A stretch of 64,000 nucleotides of DNA, taken from assembly GCF_001315985.1 (NCBI RefSeq), contig NZ_BBBI01000004.1:1-64000 (forward strand), written 5' to 3'. The position numbers were made by a program, and so were the translations under genes. Source of the DNA: Vulcanisaeta distributa JCM 11216. GTDB taxonomy: Archaea > Thermoproteota > Thermoprotei > Thermoproteales > Thermocladiaceae. Every line of letters begins with the position of its first letter. Position 1 is the first letter of the stretch. Below are positions 10,669 to 19,932 of this stretch, piece after piece. Below the pieces are notes generated by a model. The model did not search any database, was not told the origin of the DNA, and saw nothing but the letters and a program-made list of their open reading frames with translations.

Positions 10669-11140
10669 ATGGCAATACCCCGCGTTAGGGACGTGATGAA
10701 GGAGGTTCCCATAACCGTGAGGGATGATGAGCCATTAACCGAGGTCATTAAGATAATGAATGAGAGGAATATTGGGTCGATAATAATAACCGATGAGGAA
10801 GGTAAGGCCATTGGTGTGTTTACTGAGAGGGATTTATTGAGGTTAGTTGCGGGTAATGCAAGGCTTGATTCATTAACCGTTGGTGATGTTATGACGAGGA
10901 ATGTCATCGTCGTTGAGGAGGACGCCAGTTTAATAAAGGCTGTGCATATAATGGCTAAGCACGGTATTAGGCACCTGCCAATTGTTGATGAGGATGGCAA
11001 GGTCGTGTATAATATCGATTAGGGATGCCGCAATAGCATTGGCGAGGCTTCTCGTTGACATGAACGTGGAGGAGCTTGGCGCCACTGAGGAGGAGGTGGG
11101 CATGATTAGGGATCTCGTAAACATCGATGAGGGGGTTTAG
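10669..11140 (+). CDS. Tandem CBS domain protein, frameshifted
   Basis: Two CBS modules in about 156 residues. Module 1: VRDVMKEVPITVRDDEPL, NIGSIIITDEEGKAIGVF, TERDLLR. Module 2: TVGDVMTRNVIVVEEDASL, HGIRHLPIVDEDGKVV. CBS pairs bind adenine nucleotides and regulate partner proteins; stand-alone pairs like this are common in crenarchaea and their partners are unknown. The frame changes near 11008, where GTCGTGTATAATATC should read VVGIISIRD (two bases missing or one extra), and the rest continues as DAAIALARLLVDMNVEELG to the stop at 11140. It has its own promoter, so it is probably not part of the atpI transcript. Confidence 0.8.
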
Positions 11141-11141
11141 G

Positions 11142-12090
11142 CTATTTAATCGTTATTACGTAGGGTAATAACTCAGGAAGTATCATTGTTATCACGAAAC
11201 CATTAATAAACGCTATGAAGCCGCCGGTCTCACCCATGTAAAGCCTATAGATTGGCAATGTGTCATCCATGGACGTTGCGCCACCAATCGATACCAGGGA
11301 TACATCCCTAAAACCTGCAATCACAATTAGGGGGGGAATTAATAAGTACGTTAATTGCTCCCTAAGGAAATTAGCCAAAAAGGCCAGGGTGCCCACGGCA
11401 GGCCCAAACCTAACGCTAAGCAGGGGGGGTCCAGCCAGTGAGTACCACCCCCCCATCCCCCCCATTGATACCCCCCCGAGAGACGCCGCTAATGGTATTC
11501 CAACTAGGTAATGCAGTATTAAGCCACTAACGGAACTACCCAATAATGATGTTGCTGCAATTACTATACCGAGATACCCCTGGGTAAGTAATGACATGCT
11601 TATTGATGAACCAATGTCAAGGCCGATCACCAGTATTAATACAAATAGCTCAGACGCTATTAAGTAATTAATTACATTCATTATTGCCCCCGAACCTAAT
11701 GTAATAACCGAGCAACCAACCAGTTACTAAGATAATTAATAATATCAATGGCAACCTAATATTAATACTGGGATTGCCATCCATGTTAATTATCCTCAAC
11801 CGTTTAGTATCGATTAGGAGACCTATGGGCATTGTAAAGACTAGGCTCATTATTATGGAGAGTATGGCATAGACTACTGAGTAAAGAATTATGCGCAAAA
11901 CGTAGTTACTAGCCACGATATTGCCAGCCCAAAGGGCCATTGTGAATATTAACGCCGCAACCACGTATTGCAGGTAATTACCAATACCGAGTGTCTTAAT
12001 CCTACCCCCCCTGAATGTATACCCAATGACCATGGTTATTGGAAACGTTACCAGGAATAAGCCACTGATTACATTGGCAAAGCTTATCAC
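11142..12090 (-). CDS. lysO: LysO-type (DUF340) membrane exporter, frameshifted
   Basis: Multi-spanning membrane protein of the lysine exporter LysO family. The N-terminal piece (12090 to about 11690) has four or more spans; the C-terminal piece carries the family signature SMGGMGGWYSLAGPP and GGATSMDDTLPIY. In the family the first reads G-x-G-W-Y-S-L-x-G-P-L, so four seven-base runs (about 11424-11477) have each added a residue here. The pieces overlap by 14 bases in different frames; reading the C5 run at 11687-11691 as C4 joins them as YYIRFGAIMNVINYLI, about 315 residues. The substrate (lysine or another basic amino acid) is inferred from the family. It ends two bases from the convergent CBS gene. 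Confidence 0.75.
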
Positions 12091-12175
12091 GTGACCCCCC
12101 CTCCGAAGGCCCCACTTTTAATTCTTAACAAATACCTATTTATTGTTAGGTAGCGAGTTAATGAATTGAGAAGAG

Positions 12176-13135
12176 ATGTCCCGAGATAGCGTGGACTTGG
12201 AGGATTTAGAGGGTATTGGGCCGAAGACCGCACAATTACTTAAATCAAAGGGAATACTCAGTGTTAAGCATTTGGCGCTTTTCAACCCTGAAGAGCTCAT
12301 TGAGCTAACTGACATGACGCCTGATAGGGTTGAGAAGATACTGAGGTCCGCGAGGGATATCGTATTTGGCAGCAATAGGGTCTCAAGGGCGACAGACCTA
12401 GCCAGGTCTTTTGAGGGCATCACCAGGTTGAAGACAAATGTTAGGGCCATCGATGATTTACTACAGGGCGGCTTAGAGCCTAAGGCGATTTACGAATTTG
12501 CCGGTGAATTCGGCACTGGTAAGACTCAACTCTGTCATCAGCTCTCGGTAACCGTTCAGTTAGGTCAGGATAAGGGTGGCGTTGGTGGTTCGGCCGTTTA
12601 CCTAGACACTGAGGAGGCCTTCTCACCAGGTAGGATCGTCAATATTGCCCAAAGGTTTGACCTGGACCCCCCCAATGAGGCCTTGGATAATATATACGTC
12701 ATTAAGGTGGTCAATGCCGCAGACCTCGAGGATAGGATTAAGTTTGATGTTGTTAAGCTTGTTGAGCAGGCTAACGTTAAGCTTATCGTGGTCGACTCAA
12801 TAATAGCCCTTTACAGGGCTGAGTTTAAGGGTAGGGAGAGACTTGCCGAGAGGCAGCAGAGGCTTAATTACATACTTGATTGGTTAATGAGGATCGCCAA
12901 GGTTTACAATGTGTATGTGGTACTCACGAATCAAGTCCTTGATGTGCCAATGGGCTACATTGAAGTCAAGAGACCTGCTGGTGGTAATGTGCTGGCCCAC
13001 GCGGTTACGCATAGGTTGTTCCTTAGGAAGTCTAAGGAGGATGTTAAGGTCATGGAGGTCCTGGACTCGCCTAGGCTTCCCTTCAAGGCCAGTGCAATGT
13101 TTAGGATTACGGATAAGGGTATTGAGGATGTTTAG
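12176..13135 (+). CDS. radA: RadA recombinase
   Basis: Archaeal strand-exchange ATPase of homologous recombination. 319 residues, intact. N-terminal helix-hairpin-helix domain (LEDLEGIGPKTAQLLKSKGI), polymerisation region (ATDLARSFEGITRLKT), Walker A GEFGTGKTQ, Walker B LIVVDSII, the L1/L2 region with ERQQRLNYILDWL, VVLTNQV, and the C-terminal GGNVLAHAVTHRL. The segment after Walker A reads LDTEEAFSPGRI, where many RadA proteins have TEGTFRPERI. A seven-C run at about 12668 gives DPPNEAL with one Pro more than expected. Length agrees with family norm (310-330). Confidence 0.95.
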   Translation: MSRDSVDLEDLEGIGPKTAQLLKSKGILSVKHLALFNPEELIELTDMTPDRVEKILRSARDIVFGSNRVSRATDLARSFEGITRLKTNVRAIDDLLQGGLEPKAIYEFAGEFGTGKTQLCHQLSVTVQLGQDKGGVGGSAVYLDTEEAFSPGRIVNIAQRFDLDPPNEALDNIYVIKVVNAADLEDRIKFDVVKLVEQANVKLIVVDSIIALYRAEFKGRERLAERQQRLNYILDWLMRIAKVYNVYVVLTNQVLDVPMGYIEVKRPAGGNVLAHAVTHRLFLRKSKEDVKVMEVLDSPRLPFKASAMFRITDKGIEDV

Positions 13136-13182
13136 TGATGGTTCGTAAATTATTTAATCCGTAGTTAATTATAGACTTGGTA

Positions 13183-14362
13183 ATGCCAGCTAATTTACCA
13201 CCAGAGGCGAAGGCCAAGTGGTTGAAGGTAATGGAAGCCAAGACACCTGAAGAGAAGCTGAAGGCACTTGAGGAGTTCCTAAGCACGGTACCTAAGCATA
13301 AGGGTACGGAGAACCTGGTTCACTGGGCTAGGAGGAGGATGGCCCAGCTTAGGAGGGAGATTGAGGAGAAGAGGACAAAGGAACGGAGCCTGAGGTCTGG
13401 CGGAGGGGTTAATATCTATATCGAGAAGGAGGGCGATGCTCAAGTGGTCGTAATAGGACCACCATCATCAGGCAAATCAAGCCTTTTAAGGTGCCTGACT
13501 AACGTGAGGGTTGAACCTGATGATGTACCATTCTCATCAATTGAACCAATACCTGGCATGTTCATTTACGACAATGTCTACTTCCAACTTGTGAAGCTGC
13601 CCTCAATTAATATCTATGACGTGGACTCGGATGTGAACTCCATGGCACTATCAATGATTAGAAATGCGGACAGCGCAATAGTGGTTCTTGACGCGAGTGG
13701 TGATATCGAGACTCAGTACAACGCCTTAAAGGGTATCCTTAGGGAGAATGGGATATACATAGTTAGGCCTAGGGGTTTTGTGACAATAGAAAGAAGACCA
13801 ACAGGTGGAATTCAAGTCGTTGGTAAGTTGGTTAATGGTACGGCAGAGGATGTTAAAAAGTTATTGGTGAGTTACGGGATAAACAATGCCCTGGTCATGA
13901 TTAATGGTGAGGCCACGCTGGATGACGTTGAGGAATCAATATTTAAGGATATAACGTATAAGCCGGCTCTCGTTGTAATAAATAAGATTGATCTGGCAGA
14001 CATCGATTATATAAGGGATATCACCGCCAAACTAAGCAATGAGACATTGGTATTAACTGCGTCGCTAAGGAACTGTGTAATTGATTCTAAGGCGCTTGGC
14101 GAGTCATTATTGAGGATAATGGACCTAATAAGGGTCTATACAAAGGAGCCGGATGCCGATACGTACTCGCCAAAGCCCTTCGTACTTAGGAGAGGTTCGA
14201 CGGTGGGCGACTTGGCTAAGAGGATTCATAGTAGGTTTTATGAGGGGGTTTAAGTACGCCAGGGTTTGGAGGATTGATAAATTCCCAATGGGTGTTAAAA
14301 GGGTCGGTATTAATTACGTTCTTAATGACGGTGATGTCGTGGAGATTCACTCATCTCTATAG
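13183..14362 (+). CDS. DRG/Obg-like GTPase with TGS domain and altered G3 motif, frameshifted
   Basis: Developmentally regulated GTP-binding protein family: a helical N-terminus (KAKWLKVMEAKTPEEKLKAL), then the P-loop GPPSSGKSSLL, a DRG-like stretch SSIEPIPGMFIYDNVYFQL, NKIDL (G4), and a C-terminal TGS domain (FVLRRGSTVGDLAKRIH, then FKYARVWR, GINYVLNDGDVVEIH). The frame breaks at the G5 run 14244-14248; as G4 it reads FYEGFKYARVW and gives about 392 residues. The G3 motif DxxG, which should follow FQL, appears as VKLPSI, so the Asp and Gly that position the nucleotide gamma-phosphate are missing. The family call is good; GTP hydrolysis is doubtful. ATG at 13183 follows TATA-like AAATTATTTAATCC. 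Confidence 0.75.
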
Positions 14363-14393
14363 CCTTATTAACTGGCACTGCGTACATTAGGTA

Positions 14394-14868
14394 ATGAGTT
14401 CACAATACGGTGAATGCATTAAATTGCTTAGGGAGGTTCTTGAGCGTCTTGAGGCAATTGAGGGAGAGCTCGACTTGATCAAGGAGGAATTGAGGGAACT
14501 GCGTGGTCAGGGAATTGCACAACCTCGGCAGCAATCACGGTCCCAACAATTGGGCGGTGGACTGCTTAAGGCGATAAATAATAACCTGTTTCTTGATACG
14601 AGGGATGTAATGGCTAAGAGACTCCTTAAGAGATTGCTGGATGAGGGGGAAGGTAGTACTGCTTAGGGATGAGACGGCAAACAGGGAGGTGGCCACAACT
14701 AAAGAAATTATTAGGAAGTTACTTAGTAAATTGCCGATATCTGTCAATGAAATAGATAAACTCAGTGATAGGGAGTACGAGTTATTAACAATACTAAATA
14801 GACTGGGGTATGTATTACTGAGGGATAATAAGTACGTGGTCTCGGAGGCTGCAAAAGAATTTATTTAA
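14394..14868 (+). CDS. Hypothetical protein, coiled coil plus winged-helix-like tail, frameshifted
   Basis: About 157 residues after correction. N-terminus is a coiled coil (REVLERLEAIEGELDLIKEE), then a Gln/Arg-rich linker, LLKAINNNLFLDTRDVMAK, and a C-terminal part KEIIRKLLSKLPISVNEIDKL, LLTILNRLGYVLLRDNKYVV that resembles a winged-helix or DNA-binding fold. The frame changes at the G5 run 14645-14649; read as G4 it gives LLDEGKVVLLRDETANREV without interruption. No family recognised. Immediately upstream of the RFC small subunit gene (24 bases), possibly cotranscribed. Confidence 0.6.
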
Positions 14869-14892
14869 GGATGGGAGAGAAAAAAGTAGTGC

Positions 14893-15885
14893 ATGTCATC
14901 TGAGGAGGTACTGTGGGTGGAGAAGTACCGTCCTTCGAGGATTGATGATATTATTGACCAGGACCACGTTAAGGCTAGAGTAAAGGGGGGGATGCTGGTC
15001 AGCGGTAATATACCACACCTACTCTTCTTCGGTCCTCCTGGTACTGGTAAGACTACGATGGCTCTTGCCATTGCCCGTGAGCTTTATGGTGATGCCTGGC
15101 GTGAGAATACCCTAGAGCTTAATGCGAGTGACGAGAGGGGGGGTATAGCGATGATTAGGGAGAAGGTCAAGGAGTTCGCAAAGACCATGCCTACCGTGAA
15201 AGCGCCCTTCAGGCTAATAATTCTTGATGAGGCTGATAACATGACGCCGGATGCCCAGCAAGCCCTTAGGAGGATAATGGAGATGTACACGGCATCCGTC
15301 AGATTCATACTACTTGCGAATTATCCCTCCGGCATTATCGAGCCAATACAGTCAAGGTGCTCCCTATTCAGGTTTTCTCCCCCCCTGCCTAAGGATGCCG
15401 TTCTTGGTAGGCTTAGGGAGATTGCTTCGAGGGAGGGTGTTAAGGTTACTGATGAGGCCCTCGAGGCCATATGGGACATAAGCCAGGGAGACATGAGAAA
15501 GGCAATAAACACACTACAAGCCGCTGCTTCGTTTGGCGGTGTCGTCGACGAGGAGGTGGTTTATAGGGCATTGGGCAAGGTTAGCCCAACCAGGGTTAGG
15601 GCGATAATTACGGAGGCAGTGATTGGCGACTTCAGCAAGGCGGTTAAGGAAGTGGCGTCATTAATAAGGAATGAGGGCGCCGACCCCCTCGACATCATTA
15701 AGATAATTCATAGGGAGGTTGTCTCGGCAACCTCGCAGTTAAAGGTTCCAGATGAATTAAAGCCTAAGGCTGTGTATATCGTTAGCGAGCATCATTATAG
15801 GCTACTCAGAGGATCAAGCGGTGAGTTGCAGGTATATGGATTACTTGCCAGGATCAGGAAGTTACTTCATGAAGGTTATAAATAA
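14893..15885 (+). CDS. rfcS: Replication factor C small subunit
   Basis: AAA+ clamp-loader subunit that loads PCNA. 330 residues, intact frame. RFC boxes visible: VEKYRPSRIDDIIDQ (box II), FFGPPGTGKTTMA (Walker A), LELNASDERGGI (box IV), ILDEADNMTPDAQ (Walker B), and the SRC motif IQSRCSLFRF with the arginine finger. The invariant NASDERGI reads NASDERGGI because of a seven-G run at 15137; FSPLPKD reads FSPPLPKD because of seven C at 15379; KGGML at 14985 is the same type. The large subunit is not in this window. Confidence 0.95.
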   Translation: MSSEEVLWVEKYRPSRIDDIIDQDHVKARVKGGMLVSGNIPHLLFFGPPGTGKTTMALAIARELYGDAWRENTLELNASDERGGIAMIREKVKEFAKTMPTVKAPFRLIILDEADNMTPDAQQALRRIMEMYTASVRFILLANYPSGIIEPIQSRCSLFRFSPPLPKDAVLGRLREIASREGVKVTDEALEAIWDISQGDMRKAINTLQAAASFGGVVDEEVVYRALGKVSPTRVRAIITEAVIGDFSKAVKEVASLIRNEGADPLDIIKIIHREVVSATSQLKVPDELKPKAVYIVSEHHYRLLRGSSGELQVYGLLARIRKLLHEGYK

Positions 15886-15953
15886 ATTTTTTACGGAGAG
15901 AAAGGTTTATAAATAATTAAACGATGTGCGAAAAGCTTTAATAGGGGATATTT

Positions 15954-16969
15954 ATGTCTAACCCCGAGCAGGAAAGGAAGGACCAGCAAGGTGGATCTAA
16001 TTTACTAAATAAATTAAGGGTATCGGGTAAGATTATAGAATTCAAATCTGAGGGTGAAGAAAAGCTTGTATGTCCATACTGTGGGTCAACAACATTCATT
16101 TTCGATTACGAAAACGGCCAAGTAATTTGTGCTAAATGCGGTTCAGTTGTTCTTGAGCACGTTATTGACTTAAGGCCTGAGTGGAGGGCCTTCACGGCTG
16201 AGGAGAAGGAAACTAGGGCGAGGGCTGGTGGCCCACTTAATAGGTTAACCAGCGAGGCCTTGACCACAACGATTGATTGGGCGACTAAGGATGCGAGTGG
16301 TAAGGAGCTTGATATTAAGAGGAAGCTTGAGATTCTGAAGTATAGGAAGTGGCAGCAGAGGGTTAGGGTTCAGACGAGTTATGAGCGTAACATCATACAG
16401 GCAATGAATGAGTTGAGCAGGATATCATCGCAGCTAGGCATTCCTAAGGCGTGCGTTGATGAGGCTATGGGCATTTACGAGCAGGTATTGACCAAGGGCC
16501 TGGTTAGGGGGGGTAGGAGCGTTGAGGCTATTGTTGCTGCCTGCCTGCACATGGCCTGTAGGAAGATTGGTATGCCCAGGAGCCTTGATGAGATTAGTCA
16601 ATACACCAGGGCGAGTAGGAAGGAGGTTGCCAGGTGCTTCAGGCTCATTGCCAGGGAATTGGGTGTTAGATTGCCGCTTAGTGATCCTAAGCTCTATGTT
16701 CCAAGGATTGTTGAGCAGCTGAAGCTTAGTGGCGAAATACTTAAGGAGGCCCTTAATATTCTTGAGCAGGCCAAGAGGAAGGCTTAACGGCAGGTAAGGA
16801 TCCAGCCGGTCTCGCCGCTGCCGCTGTTTATATAGCATCTCTCCTGAGGGGGGGTGAGGTTAGGACTCAGAAGGAGGTTGCCATGGCTGCCCAAGTCACT
16901 GAGGTTACTGTTAGGAATAGGTATAAGGAGTTGGCTAGGGAGTTAAACATTAAGATACCGATAAAGTAG
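15954..16969 (+). CDS. tfb: Transcription initiation factor TFB, frameshifted near the C-terminus
   Basis: Archaeal TFIIB homologue that bridges TBP-DNA and RNA polymerase. N-terminal zinc ribbon [11 protein letters not shown] ... CAKCGSVV, B-finger region [19 protein letters not shown], then two cyclin repeats: repeat 1 with [20 protein letters not shown], repeat 2 ending [13 protein letters not shown]. The frame breaks near 16787; adding one T (GCTTTAACG) gives [19 protein letters not shown] and a full length of about 337 residues. The family motif GLVRGRS carries an extra Gly from a G7 run at 16506; [10 protein letters not shown] likewise at 16851. A TATA-like GCTTTAATAGG lies a little upstream of the ATG. 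Confidence 0.92.
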
Positions 16970-17022
16970 GGGGGGTTAAAAACCTTAAAAATTAATTTTT
17001 CCTTAGTCTTCCTGGGATTTGT

Positions 17023-17418
17023 GTGGGATGCGAGATCTGTGAATTAATGCATAATGAGGAATTGGTAATAATGAGGAATGAAAGGATCATAGTTCTTCAT
17101 AATCCGCACCCATTCAATAATGGGCACTTAATAATTGCACCAATAATGCATCAATCAATTAATGAAATCGATGAGTCATTATTTACTGAGCTTATGGATA
17201 TGACGAAAAGATTCATCAATATTTTGGCTAAAATATATAATCCGCATGGTTTTAATGTGGCTATATCATTAACACCGCATGTGCACACACAAGTAGTTCC
17301 TAGGTGGAATGGTGACGTTAGCTTCATGACCCTCTTCTACAATGTTAAGGTTGTTCCGGAGACGGTTAGGGATTCCGTGAGTAGGATAAGGGATGCGGTG
17401 AGGGAGTATGGCCTTTGA
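17023..17418 (+). CDS. HIT family hydrolase/phosphorylase
   Basis: 131 residues, intact. Nucleotide-binding HIT protein: CEICELMHNEE (metal-binding Cys pair), HNPHPFNNGHLIIAPIMH, and the histidine triad region LTPHVHTQVVPRW. The ending PRW with a Gln where the third His often sits resembles archaeal Ap4A phosphorylase-type HIT proteins more than fragile-HIT. GTG start at 17023 lies downstream of TATA-like CCTTAAAAATTAA. It overlaps the next gene by 11 bases. Confidence 0.8.
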   Translation: MGCEICELMHNEELVIMRNERIIVLHNPHPFNNGHLIIAPIMHQSINEIDESLFTELMDMTKRFINILAKIYNPHGFNVAISLTPHVHTQVVPRWNGDVSFMTLFYNVKVVPETVRDSVSRIRDAVREYGL

Positions 17419-17779
17419 GATCATTGACCTGATAATATCGATAATAATATTGATTATTGGTTTTTCCGTATTCACGGCTATGGTTAATGATTATAGAATA
17501 GTCGTAACCGCCTCGAGAATACTCAAGAAGAAAGTGAGGGTATCTACCTTTCATGAGTTGATGCTGCCGATATATCCATCACTGATTCATATTATGATAG
17601 TTAATGTCAAGCCGCTAACGGATAATATTGATGTTGAGGTTCATGGGAACATGATTAGGGTTATTAACAAGGGTGATGTTGTTAATGATGCAGAGATTAA
17701 GATATTAATTGAGGCGGTGATAATTGGTCGATTAGGTGATTATCCGGTCAGGGGTATCATTACCTTATCTCCTTACTAA
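17408..17779 (+). CDS. Small membrane protein, unknown
   Basis: 123 residues with one N-terminal membrane span (residues 3-24, rich in Ile) and a soluble remainder with alternating polar/hydrophobic strands (HIMIVNVKPLTDNIDVEVHG). No family recognised. Start overlaps the HIT gene end by 11 bases, so the two are likely translated from one transcript. Its end overlaps the convergent gene by 15 bases. Confidence 0.5.
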   Translation: MAFEIIDLIISIIILIIGFSVFTAMVNDYRIVVTASRILKKKVRVSTFHELMLPIYPSLIHIMIVNVKPLTDNIDVEVHGNMIRVINKGDVVNDAEIKILIEAVIIGRLGDYPVRGIITLSPY

Positions 17780-18115
17780 CTCGATAACCATAACTATTAC
17801 TAGTATATCGAGAATGATATTTATGAAGCACATGGTGTATAAGCCGATTGTAGACATTGACGGTGTCATAACAGCCAGAACAAGCAACACTGCATCTGCG
17901 CTAGATACTGCTAGAACAAGTAGTAGTATTATCCACATACTCATGATGAAGGAGTAACTCGCCACGGCTAGTAACGAGTAAACAATGGCCGTCATCAATA
18001 TTGCTACTAAGAACTTATTCAATGGGTTGAGAACGCCAAGGTAGGCAAAGTCAAGTACTATGAGTATGAACTCCACGTACCGTACCAAGGCCATATACGT
18101 GAACAACCTATACAT
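17765..18115 (-). CDS. Small polytopic membrane protein, unknown
   Basis: 116 residues, almost entirely hydrophobic, with about four predicted spans (FILIVLDFAYLGVL, FLVAILMTAIVYSLLAV, WIILLLVLAVSSADAVLLVL, IILDILVIVMVIELV) and short charged ends (MYRLFTYMALVRYVE, ELVRR). No signature recognised. It is divergent from L13e and convergent with the previous gene. Confidence 0.5.
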   Translation of the reverse strand: MYRLFTYMALVRYVEFILIVLDFAYLGVLNPLNKFLVAILMTAIVYSLLAVASYSFIMSMWIILLLVLAVSSADAVLLVLAVMTPSMSTIGLYTMCFINIILDILVIVMVIELVRR

Positions 18116-18219
18116 TGACCTAGTCCTAAATGCAACGCATTAATTAAGTATTCTCCCCCCCGGTAGTACCATGAGTGATATTAATACTTATAAAGGGGGG
18201 TAATGAGTACGTAAGCAGG

Positions 18220-18691
18220 ATGTCGCAGGCAACGCAACCACCAGTGTTACCACCGCCGGAACCACTTGTTAAGCGGCCTAGGTTGATTAGTAGTGGTGGT
18301 GTTTTAGGTAATGAGTGGAGGTTGGTAGGGGTTACTCAATTGGTGAGGTTAGAGCTGTTGGGTTAACGCCTGGAGAGGCTAGGCTATTGGGCATTAGGAT
18401 CGACACTAATAGGGACACTGTCTGGGATGTTAACGTGCAGAGACTTAGGGATTGGCTGAATAAGGTCATTAAGGGTGAGGTGCTACCGCCCGAACTGCAT
18501 TGCCTAAGGCCGTTAAGATTAAGCGTAAGAAGGGTAGGGTATTCAGGGCATTGACGCCTGCTGGTCGTAGGATGAGAGGTTTAGTGAGTGTTGGGTTAAG
18601 GGAGACCCATGTTCATAAGTGGAGGAAGAAGGCTAGGGAGAGGGCAGAGAGGAGGAGGCATGAGGTTGTTAGGGCCAAGGGTGGTCATTAA
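18220..18691 (+). CDS. rpl13e: Ribosomal protein L13e with basic C-terminal extension, frameshifted
   Basis: Archaeal/eukaryotic large-subunit protein. The ATG at 18220 gives SQATQPPVLPPPEPLVKRP, then, after adding one G near 18318 (TGGAGGGTTGG), WRVGRGYSIGEVRAVGLTP, GEARLLGIRIDTNRDTVWDV and NVQRLRDWLNKV, the L13e core. A second break near 18493 leads to ALPKAVKIKRKKGRVFRALT and a very basic tail (KWRKKARERAERRRHE). Corrected length is about 157 residues; crenarchaeal L13e is often under 110, so the basic tail is an extension, though a separate small protein fused by error cannot be excluded. TATA-like ACTTATAAAG lies about 30 bases upstream. Confidence 0.75.
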
Positions 18692-18693
18692 AA

Positions 18694-19389
18694 CTAGGTA
18701 AGTTTGCTTATTATCTCTGGTAATTGCGCCAATGAATCTATTTCATAAAATGGCTTAACGGGTAATTGCACGCTCGCTCTCTTCACAAACACGACCTTTA
18801 AATCAAGGAATTTCGCGCCAATTACATCCTCAATCAAGCCACTAACGATTAAGGCATCACTTGGTGATACGCCGGCCCTGTTTAGGGCTGCTTGGAAGAT
18901 CTTAACGGCTGGTTTACCAACCTTTGTTAGGTCTGAGCTGACGACACCCTTAAAGTACCTAAGTAGGTTATTCTTTAGGAGTATTTTCTTTGCTACATCA
19001 TTGTCCAGGTTTGTGAGTATGTACATGGGTATGTTCATTTGGGATAGTGAGTCTATGGTATTAATAACATCGGGATAGAGCTCTGACGTCTCTACGATCA
19101 GTGATGATATTGCATTACCAAAATAATCAAGTTCAGCTGGGCTCAGGCTTAAGGAGTACTTCTTCAATAGTGATATCATGGTCTCCCTGGCCAATTGTCT
19201 CAATGACCTATAGACGCCCTTGCTTATCAACATGTTGTACCTATCCTCCCACTCCTTCTTAAACTGATTCGTGAGTTCGTCGAGTGAGACCTTTATGTTT
19301 AGTTCATCCTTGATTAACTTAGCACTCTCAGTCTCAAAATGCGTTAGCCTAACCAATGTATTGAGTACTTCAAAAAATAGCGTCTTCAT
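18694..19389 (-). CDS. HAD-superfamily protein with degenerate catalytic motifs
   Basis: 231 residues with the fold order of a haloacid-dehalogenase hydrolase: motif I at the N-terminus, cap helices (residues 15-95), YILTNLDND (motif II, Thr present), VGKPAVKIFQAAL (motif III, Lys present), VSGLIEDVIGAK (motif IV). Motif I is FFEVLNTLV where active enzymes have DxDGT(L/V), so the nucleophile Asp is Glu and the second Asp is Leu. Motif IV lacks the usual GD. By family knowledge both changes should abolish phosphatase activity, so this may be a non-catalytic relative. The frame is intact, unlike many neighbours, which argues for selection. Confidence 0.65.
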   Translation of the reverse strand: MKTLFFEVLNTLVRLTHFETESAKLIKDELNIKVSLDELTNQFKKEWEDRYNMLISKGVYRSLRQLARETMISLLKKYSLSLSPAELDYFGNAISSLIVETSELYPDVINTIDSLSQMNIPMYILTNLDNDVAKKILLKNNLLRYFKGVVSSDLTKVGKPAVKIFQAALNRAGVSPSDALIVSGLIEDVIGAKFLDLKVVFVKRASVQLPVKPFYEIDSLAQLPEIISKLT

Positions 19390-19473
19390 ACGGGACCCAA
19401 ACTTTAGTTGAATATTTAAAGATTAATGTACACGGCACCAAATCCTTAAAACGCCACAAACTATATCATTAAC

Positions 19474-19915
19474 GTGAGGATTGAGGTATGGGTCGAGGTT
19501 AGGCCCACGGAGGATGAGGAGAAGGTCGGGAGGGCATTAAGCAATGTGTTTATTTATGATGAGGTAAGGATTGAGGAGAGCGAGGGTAAGAAATACATCG
19601 TTGCCCTGGGGAATGGCTTTAAATCATTGATTAAGGTACACAACTTAATTAAGGAGCAGGGCATTGAGGACAGCGCACGCTCAGTATTGATGAGGGGGCA
19701 TCGATGGTAATAGGGTGGTATTTCACCTACATAAGCAAGCGGCCTATGCGGGGGGGGTCCTTACATTTGTAACTGAGGAGAATGAAAGCCCATTGGGTCC
19801 CATAACATTTATTGTTGAAACTAATGACCCAAGGAGACTAATTGATTGGTTAGCGCCGAAAACATCGAGGGGGGGTAAGAGACTCTATGAGGTTCAGCCT
19901 CCCGACGACCCATAA
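19474..19915 (+). CDS. UPF0201 family protein, frameshifted
   Basis: About 146 residues after joining two pieces. Landmarks of UPF0201 (DUF54): VEVRPTEDEEKVGRAL, ALGNGFKSLIKVHNLIKEQG, DSARSVLMRG, then LHKQAAYAG, EENESPLGPITFIVETND and LIDWLAPKTS. The break is a G5 run at 19694-19698; as G4 it reads RGIDGNRVVFHLHKQAAY. Runs of eight G (about 19750) and seven G (about 19871) add AGG and RGG where one Gly is expected. Biochemical role unknown; the family is archaeal. Confidence 0.8.
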
Positions 19916-19932
19916 AGATAAATTCTAAAAAG

